Source of the DNA: Candidatus Colimorpha pelethequi
GTDB lineage: Bacteria; Bacteroidota; Bacteroidia; Bacteroidales; P3
Assembly: GCA_018064245.1 (NCBI GenBank)
Contig: JAGHVO010000012.1
Span: 48,854 to 112,853 of the forward strand
Direction: 5' to 3'
DNA: 64,000 nucleotides
Shown: piece after piece, positions 25,658 to 33,680 of the stretch
Layout of the letters: every line of letters starts with the position of its first letter
Numbering within the stretch: position 1 is the first letter of the stretch
Program-made: the position numbers and the translations under genes
Notes under the pieces: model-generated
The model's database searches: none
What the model was told of the DNA's origin: nothing
What the model saw: only the letters and a program-made list of their open reading frames with translations

Positions 25658-25966
25658 GGTGTTTGTCCCTTATACGTGTCGGGCGCAACTTTTGTTGTTT
25701 TGGCTCGGAAACATAAATCAAACACAAAAAGAAAGTGGAGCCATCCATTCGTGACCTCACTTTTGATGTAGGGCTGGACTCCCCGTAAAGTAAAATAAGG
25801 TAGGTGAATTGCTCCACCATGTTGTATCAGATTTGATAATTGAGATACAAACACGGTGAGCGTTCATCATTCCAAATTCCGACTTTACTTTTGTGAAGTG
25901 TCCAGTTTCACATCAAGGAATAAGGCAACAATGCGCTTTCTCTATCGACCCTGACTCTTCTGGTCG
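25658..25966 (-). ncRNA. long, potentially structured 5' leader of the lipocalin-like gene
   Basis: From the predicted transcription start (about 25966) to the ATG there are some 309 nt. The minus-strand RNA can form TCGACC/GGTCGA (25962-25967 with 25945-25950), TTGTATC/GATACAA (25844-25850 with 25822-25828) and a self-complementary GTGAGGTCAC. It also contains a GTG-initiated frame (25854-25654) of 66 codons ending ...KTTKVAPDTYKGQTP, whose TGA overlaps the lipoprotein ATG as ATGA. It could be a cis-regulatory RNA, a leader-peptide gene, or the remains of an older gene. I do not recognise a known riboswitch. Confidence 0.45.
25666..25689 (-). repeat. 24-nt leader element, copy 1
   Basis: On the minus strand GTTGCGCCCGACACGTATAA followed by GGGA. 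The two differences from copy 2 (G/A and G/A) fall at third codon positions of the VAPDTYKG frame and are synonymous. It ends 8 nt before the lipocalin-like ATG and contains a possible ribosome-binding AAGGGA. Confidence 0.85.
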
Positions 25967-25972
25967 ACGATG

Positions 25973-26003
25973 CAAAAGTACAAAAACTTTCCGAATTGAC
26001 AAA
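25973..26003 (-). promoter_or_regulatory. complete -33/-7 promoter for the lipoprotein leader
   Basis: Minus strand TTTG (26003-26000), 19-nt spacer, TACTTTTG (25980-25973): consensus boxes and exact spacing. It lies some 315 nt upstream of the lipoprotein ATG, which defines the long leader. Confidence 0.7.
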
Positions 26004-26072
26004 TATTTGTTTTGTTGTTTGTGCAAAAACACTACACTTAAAACTTAATACTTAAAACTCAAAAAAAATGTG

Positions 26073-26080
26073 TAATTTTG
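26073..26080 (+). promoter_or_regulatory. -7 box TAATTTTG for the DUF2027-Smr gene
   Basis: Consensus TAnnTTTG 24 nt before the ATG at 26105, preceded by the spacer repeat CTTAAAACTTAATACTTAA. Divergent from the lipoprotein-leader promoter. Confidence 0.5.
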
Positions 26081-26104
26081 TATTTCTCAATAAAACGATT
26101 TATT

Positions 26105-26785
26105 ATGGCTAAATTTCAATTGGGTGACAAAGTCAAGTTCCTCAACCAGACGGGGGGCGGCATTGTCACACGCATCACTGAAGATTTTGTCTTTGTGCAA
26201 GATGACACTGGTTTCGACATCCCTATGGACCCGAAGGAACTCATTCGTATGGCCGATATGTCGGGTGCCGGCAAGATGTTCAACGAAAGTCTGAAAGACT
26301 TGCCTTCTGCTACACCTCAGGTGCTGAAAAAGCCTGTATCGATAGTTACACCGCAGACTCCCGAAGACGAAATCAAGGCTTTGAAATCACAGATTGCCAA
26401 CCTCAAGGATCAAGTGGCAAAACTGAAACATCAACTGGCGTCGTTGCAAAAACAGAACGCACAGTCTTTTGCCGACAACATCTTGGCGCAATATATGACG
26501 AACCCCGGCGAGGCGGAAGTTGATTTGCATATCGAAAACCTCACCGAACGTCCTGGCGACCTTTCCGCACACGAAGCCTTTGAAATTCAGATGCATTATT
26601 TTCGCACCTGTATGGACCACGCCTTTTTGAACAAAGTCAAGAAAGTTGTCTTCATCCACGGAGTAGGGAAGGGCATCTTGAAGGACGAAATTCTCAAGGA
26701 ACTTAAGCAATACGACAATATCGCCGTAATGGACGCGCCAATGCGCAAATACGGCGTCGGTGCCGTAGAGGTATATTTTAAGTGA
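26105..26785 (+). CDS. DUF2027 / Smr domain protein
   Basis: A 226-aa cytoplasmic protein. Residues 1-45 are the Bacteroidota DUF2027 N-terminal barrel (KFQLGDKVKFLNQTGGGIVTRI). A strongly predicted coiled coil of about 35 residues (EDEIKALKSQIANLKDQVAK onward) spans about 96-130. The C-terminal Smr domain starts at VDLHIENL and contains HGVGKGILKDEI and KYGVGAVEVYFK, matching the HGxGxG and GxG hallmarks. Smr domains are nucleases or nucleic-acid binders, linked in other bacteria to ribosome rescue or MutS2. Homologues I know are longer (about 340 aa) with a beta-domain in the middle, which the coiled coil seems to replace. Start at 26105 agrees with the -7 box. Confidence 0.85.
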   Translation: MAKFQLGDKVKFLNQTGGGIVTRITEDFVFVQDDTGFDIPMDPKELIRMADMSGAGKMFNESLKDLPSATPQVLKKPVSIVTPQTPEDEIKALKSQIANLKDQVAKLKHQLASLQKQNAQSFADNILAQYMTNPGEAEVDLHIENLTERPGDLSAHEAFEIQMHYFRTCMDHAFLNKVKKVVFIHGVGKGILKDEILKELKQYDNIAVMDAPMRKYGVGAVEVYFK

Positions 26786-26889
26786 ACTGTGATCTGTGAA
26801 CTGTGAACAGAGGCTCCAGTCCATCTTAACTCTTAACTGGCTCTAAACTCTAAACTCTCAACCAAACTAACTCTCAATTTTTTAACGAA

Positions 26890-28032
26890 ATGAAATCAAG
26901 ACAGATACATATAGGAAACCTCACCCTTGGAGGTGGCGCACCCATTCGTGTGCAATCAATGACCAATACCGACACGATGGACACCCAAGCCACTGTGGAA
27001 CAGACTTTGCGTATGGTGGAGGCTGGTTGTGAGTTGGTGCGCATCACTGCTCCCGACGTGAAGGCTGCCCAAAATCTTTACAACATCAAGAACGAACTGC
27101 TGAAACGGGGCTGCGAGGTTCCATTAATCGCTGACATCCATTTCAATCCACTTGCCGCCGAAACTGCCGCCACGATTGTGGAAAAGGTGCGTGTCAATCC
27201 GGGCAACTACACCGACCGCAATACGGGAAAGATTCATTTCACGGACCAAGAATACAACGATGAACTGAAGCGTATCGGCGAGAAGATGTCGCACCTGATT
27301 GAAATCTGCAAGCAGCATCATACCGCCATGCGAATTGGAACAAACCACGGCTCTTTGTCGGAACGTATCATGAGCCGCTACGGCAACACGCCCGAAGGCA
27401 TGGCACAGAGCGCCATTGAATTCGCACAGGTGTGCAGTGAACAGGACTACCACGACTTGGTGTTCTCCATGAAAGCCAGCAACGTAAAGGTGATGGTGCA
27501 GAGTACGCGTCTGTTCGTGGAAAAGATGGAGGCTCTGGGTATGAATTACCCAATCCATATCGGCGTCACCGAAGCTGGCGACGGCGACCAAGGCAGGTTG
27601 AAATCAGCGGCGGGCATCGGTGCTTTGCTGATCGACGGTATCGGTGACACGCTGCGCGTAAGTCTTACGGAAGACCCCGTGGCAGAAATCCCTGTGGCTT
27701 ACGACATTCTGCAAGCCGTTGGAGCAAGAATCTCAAAGGCCGAGTATATCGCCTGTCCATCTTGTGGCCGCACGCAATACAACATCCAAGAGGCTTTGCA
27801 GCAAATCAAACAGCGCACAAGTCATTTGAAAGGCTTGAAAATTGGTGTGATGGGCTGCATCGTGAACGGTCCTGGCGAGATGGCAGACGCCAACTACGGC
27901 TATGTTGGGAGTGGAGCAGGTAAAATCACCCTCTACAAAGGCAAAGAGGTGATGAAACGCAACATCGACCAAGCCGATGCCGTTGAGGAATTGGTCAATC
28001 TCATTAAAGAAAACGGAGACTGGAAAGACTGA
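26890..28032 (+). CDS. ispG: 4-hydroxy-3-methylbut-2-en-1-yl diphosphate synthase (short form)
   Basis: A 380-aa IspG (GcpE), a [4Fe-4S] enzyme that reduces MEcPP to HMBPP in the MEP isoprenoid pathway. N-terminal TIM-barrel with QSMTNTDT, KVRVNPGNYTDR and EAGDGDQGRLKSAAGIGALL; cluster ligands are the two cysteines of ACPSCGRTQ and the later Cys in GVMGCIVNGPGE, whose Glu is the fourth ligand. The NPGNYTDR and NHGSLSERIMSRYGNTPEGM stretches are those of the long Chlamydia/Bacteroidota/plant form (about 600 aa), yet the large central domain of that form is absent. All catalytic residues are retained. Confidence 0.95.
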   Translation: MKSRQIHIGNLTLGGGAPIRVQSMTNTDTMDTQATVEQTLRMVEAGCELVRITAPDVKAAQNLYNIKNELLKRGCEVPLIADIHFNPLAAETAATIVEKVRVNPGNYTDRNTGKIHFTDQEYNDELKRIGEKMSHLIEICKQHHTAMRIGTNHGSLSERIMSRYGNTPEGMAQSAIEFAQVCSEQDYHDLVFSMKASNVKVMVQSTRLFVEKMEALGMNYPIHIGVTEAGDGDQGRLKSAAGIGALLIDGIGDTLRVSLTEDPVAEIPVAYDILQAVGARISKAEYIACPSCGRTQYNIQEALQQIKQRTSHLKGLKIGVMGCIVNGPGEMADANYGYVGSGAGKITLYKGKEVMKRNIDQADAVEELVNLIKENGDWKD

Positions 28033-28169
28033 TTTTAGAAACAATTAAAAATAAAGTGGGACAATTGTTGAACTGTTGATTTGAGCCTTTTGATTGTCAC
28101 AACTTTTTTTTTCAACATTACCTACTGAAGATTAAAAAAATAGGCTTCTACATTATATGTTGCAGCCTT

Positions 28170-29045
28170 TTATTTTGACGTTTTGGAAGCCTGGCGGATA
28201 GCATCGATGGTGAAGAGGATAAGTCCCGCCCAGATGAAACCAAAGCAAATCAAATGCGACGTGGTGAAGGCTTCTTTATACAACAGCACACCTAACAGGA
28301 ATTGCCCTGTAGGGGAGATATATTGCAGAAATCCTAACGTTGTCAACGGAATACGTTCGGCAGCTTTTCCAAACAGCAAAAGAGGCACGGCGGTAACAAC
28401 ACCTGCACCTATCAATAAGAGGTATGTCCAAATATCGAAAGTGCAGAGCGCCGACTCGCCTTTTCCACAAAGCAGAACAATGTAGAGCAATGAAAGAGGA
28501 AGCATCCACAGCGTTTCCACCGTCAAGGCGGGCGTAGCGGCAAGCGCCATTTTCTTTTTCAGCAGTCCATAAATAGCAAACGAAGTTGCCAAGGCGATGG
28601 AGATGACAGGAAATCGTCCGTAGTCAATGGTGAAGTAGCCTACGCCAATCAACGCGAAAAGAATAGCAACCATTTGCGACTTATTCAAGCGTTCCTTTAA
28701 GAACAAAGTACCAAGTAGCACATTTAGAAGCGGATTGATATAATATCCAAGACTACTTTCCAAGATATAATGATGGTTTATTGCCCAGATATAGAGTCCC
28801 CAGTTGAATGCCATCAGCGAGCCCGTGAGCAACAACATTAACCATTGTTTGGTAGTTTTGACATGTTGTCGGATGGACATGTGCTTGAAACCACAGAAGA
28901 CGACCACCATGAACACACACGACCACAGCATACGATGGGAAAGGATCTCAATAGAATCTACATGTTGGAGCAGCTTCCAATAAACAGGGAAGAGGCCCCA
29001 GATGAGGTAGCAAAGAAAACCGTAGAGAAGACCTTTTTTGTTCAT
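28170..29045 (-). CDS. RarD-type EamA-family permease
   Basis: A 291-aa inner-membrane protein with 10 helices in two EamA repeats, beginning GLLYGFLCYLIWGLFPVYWKLL and with SHRMLWSC after the first hairpin, the RarD subfamily hallmark (RarD-associated chloramphenicol-sensitivity name). FLQYISPTGQFLLGVLLYKE is the second-repeat signature. Substrate unknown (drug/metabolite superfamily). The ATG at 29045 is preferred: the 13-codon upstream extension is hydrophilic and not conserved. Confidence 0.88.
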   Translation of the reverse strand: MNKKGLLYGFLCYLIWGLFPVYWKLLQHVDSIEILSHRMLWSCVFMVVVFCGFKHMSIRQHVKTTKQWLMLLLTGSLMAFNWGLYIWAINHHYILESSLGYYINPLLNVLLGTLFLKERLNKSQMVAILFALIGVGYFTIDYGRFPVISIALATSFAIYGLLKKKMALAATPALTVETLWMLPLSLLYIVLLCGKGESALCTFDIWTYLLLIGAGVVTAVPLLLFGKAAERIPLTTLGFLQYISPTGQFLLGVLLYKEAFTTSHLICFGFIWAGLILFTIDAIRQASKTSK

Positions 29046-29198
29046 TGCAATGAACTGAGAATTGGATATTTGACGTAACCTCAAAAGATATTCAGAGACA
29101 GAATGTCTGCCAAAAATCCCTCAAAATCACTAAATCTTAGAAGCTTAATACTTAAAACTTAAAGCTTAAAACTTAATACTTAATACTTAAAACTCCCC

Positions 29199-29804
29199 TT
29201 AGTACCTGCTGAACGGATGTCTGCGCCAATAGAGAATCAACAAGAGTCCGAACAACATACCACCGAGGTGGGCAAAATGTGCGATACCATCAGTAACGAA
29301 CAAACCTTCAAGAAGTTCAATGACAGCGTATCCAATCACAAACCACTTTGCCTTGATGGGCATCAAGAAATAGAGATAGATGCGTTCTTCGGGGAAAGTC
29401 ATTCCAAAAGCCAAAAGAATGCCATAAACAGCACCAGAAGCACCGACCGTCAATCCGCCAGGAATGAGCAAGGTGAGCAGTCCTGCGCCAATGCCACAAA
29501 CAAAATAGTATATCAAGAAGCGTTTGGTTCCCCAGAAATTTTCCAGCACATAGCCAAACATCCACAAAGCGAACATATTAAAGAAGATATGCTCGAGGTT
29601 GGCGTGCATGAACATATAGGTGACGGGCTGCCAAATACGGAAATAGCCACTATCTAAAGGCCAGATGCCTAAGAGCGCATTGAGGTTTAGGTGCAAGGTA
29701 TTGCCTATCACATAATAGGCAAAAAACATTATTGCGTTGACAATCAGTAGATTTTTAACGCCAGTAGGTAGCATTCGGAAGCCTTGAGGAGAATAGTCGG
29801 ACAT
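29199..29804 (-). CDS. rhomboid-family intramembrane serine protease
   Basis: A 201-aa protein with six helices. The catalytic Ser is in GASGAVYGILLAFG and the catalytic His in HFAHLGGMLFGLLL; the upstream HANLEHIFFNMFALWMFG supplies the conserved His-Asn oxyanion region. This short Bacteroidota form lacks a cytosolic extension. Substrates unknown. It is 44 nt from the mutL stop and likely in the same transcript. Confidence 0.92.
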   Translation of the reverse strand: MSDYSPQGFRMLPTGVKNLLIVNAIMFFAYYVIGNTLHLNLNALLGIWPLDSGYFRIWQPVTYMFMHANLEHIFFNMFALWMFGYVLENFWGTKRFLIYYFVCGIGAGLLTLLIPGGLTVGASGAVYGILLAFGMTFPEERIYLYFLMPIKAKWFVIGYAVIELLEGLFVTDGIAHFAHLGGMLFGLLLILYWRRHPFSRY

Positions 29805-29848
29805 TAGAAAATTGATGATTGAGTGATGTTAATATTTGTTTCCTCTCT

Positions 29849-31729
29849 CTAAAACAAACCAATTAAATCTGTTTCGGTGAGAACTTTGAGTATTCGCTTG
29901 CCTGATGGTGACATTTCTGGAACTTGACAGCTAAAAAGATCTGCCACAATTTGTTGCATTTCTTCTTGTAATAATACCTTTCCTGGTTTGATGGCAGTTT
30001 GATGCGCCAACGACCGGCATAAGCATTGCTCTCTATCGTTGAACTTTTGCATCAAAGAGCCTTTGTATTCCGAAATCATTTGGTCGAAAAGCTGTTGCAG
30101 TTCATTGTCACTCATGTCGGTAGGAATAGCCGAAACCACAAAAGTACTTTTGCCAAGTTCGTTGATCACAAATCCATATTTCGATATGTCGGGCAGCAAT
30201 TCCGAGAAAATTTCGGCATCAGCGGCAGTAAAAGAGCAATTTACAGGGAACAGCAGCTGCTGGGCGTCCCTGTTTTTGTTTCTCGACATAAGTCGCTCAT
30301 AAATAATACGTTCATGTGCCTCGTGCTGATCAATAAGCAACAATCCCGAAGGCATTGCACCAACGATCCACCTGTTCAGCACCTGAGTGCATCCCGACAA
30401 CTGGAGTTGAGGCGGTTGCGAATGTTGTTCTTGGGTAGTGTCAGCTTGCGGTTCGGCCTTGTCGTCAAAAAAATGTTCCCATTTCTCCGTGTCGCGAATC
30501 TCAAGATATTCTTTTGAAGAAAAACCTTGACGTTCAACGGTTTTCGATCTTGCACCCGTCGATGGATTATTGTAATGCGGCGAAGAAAACGCCCGAACGC
30601 CTCTTTGGTCATCAACCTGTACTTCAAAAGGATTATAGTCGCTGTTATATTGAATCTGAGGTTGTTGTGGTATATAATCTTTGGAGGCGGGAGTAAAATC
30701 AATTTCCGTAGATGGGTTGAACTCCAATTCGGTGGCAAGACTGAATTGTCCAAGCGCCTTTTTGGTCGCGGCACGAAGAATGGCGAAAATGGCATGTTCG
30801 TCAATGAACTTTATTTCCGTCTTGGTGGGGTGAATGTTGATATCGATGCGACTTGGATCGACATCCAGCATCACAAAATAGCTTGGGTAGTGGCGGTCTG
30901 GAATCAACTCATTGAAAGCCTTCTCAATAGCGGCACTCAATCCTGGATGTTTGATAAACCTGCCATTTACAAACAAGTATTGTTCTCCGCGTATTTTCTT
31001 TGCATATTCCGCCTTGCTGACATATCCTTTAATTCTCACCACATCTGTCTGTTCTTCAATAGGATAAAACCGACTTTTGTAGGATTCGCCATATATCTGC
31101 ACAATTCGTTGCGCCAGAGTGCCTTTTTGCAAGTCGTATTGCAGTTTTCCGTTATTATAGAACGAAAAAGAAATGTCACAATGGGCAAGAACAATTCGTT
31201 TGAAAACCTCTTCGATGTGACTCAGTTCGATGCTGTCTTTCTTCAAGAAATTGCGTCTGGCAGGAACGTTAAAGAACAAGTTCTTGACAGATAAAGAGGT
31301 GCCGTTGTTGCAAGTACATGGAGCCTGTTTTTTCACCACACTGCCCTCAATCTCAATGCAAGTTCCTAATTCGGCGTCATGAAGCTTGGATTTCATCTCA
31401 ACCTGGGCAATTGCCGCAATGGAGGCCAAAGCCTCTCCTCGAAATCCCATAGTGCGGATGGCGAAGAGGTCGTCGGCCTTGTGGATTTTCGAGGTGGCAT
31501 GACGTTCAAAACAGAGTCTGGCATCGCTGTCGCTCATTCCGCAACCGTTGTCGATGACCTGAATAAGGGTACGCCCGGCGTCTTTGATGATGAGCTGTAT
31601 TTCCGAGGCTCCCGCGTCCATCGAATTCTCAAGCAACTCTTTCACGGCCGACGCGGGTCGATCGACGACTTCTCCTGCGGCTATCTGGTTTGCAACGCTA
31701 TCAGGCAATATGTTGATGATATCTGACAC
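29849..31729 (-). CDS. mutL: DNA mismatch repair protein MutL
   Basis: A 626-aa GHKL ATPase. N-domain motifs: VANQIAAGEVVDRPASAVKEL, ENSMDAGASEI, DNGCGM, RHATSKI, TMGFRGEAL. A disordered linker (about 335-430) and the C-terminal dimerisation domain follow. The endonuclease motif region reads DQHEAHERIIYE, close to DQHAx2Ex4E, but the C-terminal CPHGRP-type site appears as SPSGKR without the Cys, so nuclease activity is uncertain. GTG at 31729 (VSDIINILPDSVANQ) is chosen as the start: the -7 box at 31754 excludes the 17-codon longer frame. Confidence 0.94.
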   Translation of the reverse strand: MSDIINILPDSVANQIAAGEVVDRPASAVKELLENSMDAGASEIQLIIKDAGRTLIQVIDNGCGMSDSDARLCFERHATSKIHKADDLFAIRTMGFRGEALASIAAIAQVEMKSKLHDAELGTCIEIEGSVVKKQAPCTCNNGTSLSVKNLFFNVPARRNFLKKDSIELSHIEEVFKRIVLAHCDISFSFYNNGKLQYDLQKGTLAQRIVQIYGESYKSRFYPIEEQTDVVRIKGYVSKAEYAKKIRGEQYLFVNGRFIKHPGLSAAIEKAFNELIPDRHYPSYFVMLDVDPSRIDINIHPTKTEIKFIDEHAIFAILRAATKKALGQFSLATELEFNPSTEIDFTPASKDYIPQQPQIQYNSDYNPFEVQVDDQRGVRAFSSPHYNNPSTGARSKTVERQGFSSKEYLEIRDTEKWEHFFDDKAEPQADTTQEQHSQPPQLQLSGCTQVLNRWIVGAMPSGLLLIDQHEAHERIIYERLMSRNKNRDAQQLLFPVNCSFTAADAEIFSELLPDISKYGFVINELGKSTFVVSAIPTDMSDNELQQLFDQMISEYKGSLMQKFNDREQCLCRSLAHQTAIKPGKVLLQEEMQQIVADLFSCQVPEMSPSGKRILKVLTETDLIGLF

Positions 31730-31753
31730 GATGTTTCTAATAAATGAAAAGTG

Positions 31754-31761
31754 CAAATTTA
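31754..31761 (-). promoter_or_regulatory. -7 box TAAATTTG for mutL
   Basis: Minus-strand TAAATTTG, 24 nt before the GTG start of mutL. It decides that start. Confidence 0.6.
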
Positions 31762-31964
31762 CATAAATTTCACGAAACAATCAATGTCAAGTTGAAAAAT
31801 TGGCCAAAAACACATTATGACAATGGCATAGCACCACGAAAGTTGCCTCTGAACAGAAAATACGTCAACAAAAAAAGAAGCCAATACTTTGGGATTCGTA
31901 CAACTTCCTCAAAAAAAAACAAAACCACTCTTGTTTTATATCTGATTTTTCATGAATAAATATG

Positions 31965-31972
31965 TATATTTG
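31965..31972 (+). promoter_or_regulatory. -7 box TATATTTG for the 31995 gene
   Basis: Consensus TAnnTTTG 22 nt upstream of the ATG at 31995. Confidence 0.55.
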
Positions 31973-31994
31973 CAGAAAGCTTATAGTTGAATAG

Positions 31995-33602
31995 ATGAAG
32001 TACATATTATTGAAAACAAGACAACTATTAAATATAATTCTTTTCCGCCTTCGGTTGTTGTCAGTGTTGGGATTTTTTATGGCTTTTGTGCCAGTACCGA
32101 GTGTAGCACAAGAGAATGTGGATTTACATTTGAAATTGCAACGCGATACTATTGCAATTGACATACCACATCCAACATTAAGTCGGCTGTGTTTGGAGAA
32201 TGCAATTGAGTACAAAGGGAATATCTATTGCATATTTTATGAAAGGCGCTATTGCTCTAATTGGGGATGGGATAACTGTTATTTTTGTATAATAGATACG
32301 TCCACGAAAACTATTTCTTGGCAGAAATGCAACAGACGTAGCAAATTCGCAATAAACCAACAGGAGGTTGTTCCATATAGTGAAATCGACTCAATTGTCG
32401 TTTCCGATGGTTATCAGAAGCTAATGCCCAAGACAATTTATGATGATGAAATTTACAAAGTCGATTTTATGAATTTAGGGGAATGGGGATGTTTTACTTG
32501 GGTATACCACAAACCTTTACACAAGCATTTGCTCTATCCAATATCTTTATGTTTCCCCGTTAGAATCGGGGACACATTATTTATGGAAAATGAAGCTGGT
32601 ATTTGGTTTTTGAATTCTGAACTGATCGCAAAAGCCAAGAAAGGTTTTTGTTCGCCAGAAAAGTGCAGAAAAAGGGACGAGTGTTGGTGGATTGAAAAAT
32701 TCTATGGAAAAACAAATAAAACAATATCCGACAAGCAATTGGAAAAGCGAGTGGAGAAAGCCGCCAAAAATAAACTGACCGATACCATTGGATCTTTCTT
32801 GACAATTCAAAACCATCCGCATTATATTTGGGATCCTGAAGGGGATACAACTATTCGTTCACTTATGTCATTGGAGGACAAGCTGGTTGCATTGGTTGAT
32901 GTTGTTGGAGTGCGCAAAATTGTCTTGGTAACAGATAAAGGTATGACACAACTTTGCGAAATAGGTTTTAATAGCGGGAAACCAACGGTTGACAAGAACG
33001 TACAAGATGGTAGTGTTTTGCTTTATTCACAAGAAAACAACGAGACATCGAATATACTATTCATGAAAGAAACAGCTATTCATCAGTTTACGTTGATTCA
33101 ACGTCAAGATACTGTAACCAAACTTGAATATGACACATTTGACACAATGCTGAGTCTTATTCATAACCACCACGAAGACCTTTCCTTCGAATGCATTGAC
33201 AAACAAGAAACTCAACATGGAAGTGTTAGTGATAGATTTGAATGGGAACTGTTGGAATCCGAATCGTTTTTCCGTCCGTATTACCAAATATTGACAGACA
33301 ATTCAATTGTTGAAACAGTCTATTGGCTTGACGCCGATGAGAAACCCAGTGTAATCATGTGGAATTTTGGTAATTATTTAGATCCCGATGCGGAATTTGA
33401 GTCTGCGTTCAATGCCCCAAAGCAAAAACTCAACAAAGAAATCATTGCCAGAATTATACGTATATTAGGCACTCCTGAGCAAAACGAAAATGGTGTGTTG
33501 AGGTGGGAACACCCAGAGGGTATCTATCGTTTCAATGACTTCAAAAGAAGAGGAAGACTCACTTTCAATTGTAGGACTACACAATCAGATAATGAGCAGT
33601 AA
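31995..33602 (+). CDS. secreted protein of unknown function
   Basis: A 535-aa protein with a signal peptide: basic start, hydrophobic LLSVLGFFMAFVPVPSVAQ, probable cleavage after the Ala-Gln near residue 37. The mature part is hydrophilic; the first third holds a Cys cluster (LCLEN, YCIFYERRYC, NCYFC, KC) and the middle another pair (CSPEKCRKRDECWW). I recognise no family. The gene is distinctly A+T-rich with many ATA/TTT/AAA codons compared with mutL and clpC, which suggests acquisition. It has its own promoter and a shared convergent terminator. Confidence 0.75.
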   Translation: MKYILLKTRQLLNIILFRLRLLSVLGFFMAFVPVPSVAQENVDLHLKLQRDTIAIDIPHPTLSRLCLENAIEYKGNIYCIFYERRYCSNWGWDNCYFCIIDTSTKTISWQKCNRRSKFAINQQEVVPYSEIDSIVVSDGYQKLMPKTIYDDEIYKVDFMNLGEWGCFTWVYHKPLHKHLLYPISLCFPVRIGDTLFMENEAGIWFLNSELIAKAKKGFCSPEKCRKRDECWWIEKFYGKTNKTISDKQLEKRVEKAAKNKLTDTIGSFLTIQNHPHYIWDPEGDTTIRSLMSLEDKLVALVDVVGVRKIVLVTDKGMTQLCEIGFNSGKPTVDKNVQDGSVLLYSQENNETSNILFMKETAIHQFTLIQRQDTVTKLEYDTFDTMLSLIHNHHEDLSFECIDKQETQHGSVSDRFEWELLESESFFRPYYQILTDNSIVETVYWLDADEKPSVIMWNFGNYLDPDAEFESAFNAPKQKLNKEIIARIIRILGTPEQNENGVLRWEHPEGIYRFNDFKRRGRLTFNCRTTQSDNEQ

Positions 33603-33622
33603 ATGTGAACAATAAATCAAAA

Positions 33623-33651
33623 AAAACGCACCCAAAAGAAGTGCGTTTTTG
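33623..33651 (+). terminator. bidirectional terminator between the 31995 gene and clpC
   Basis: AAAAACGCAC (33623-33632) pairs with GTGCGTTTTT (33642-33651) around a 9-nt loop; an A run before and T run after allow function on both strands for the two convergent genes. Confidence 0.8.
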
Positions 33652-33680
33652 CTGTATTGTGTGCTTACTTAAATTTGTCT

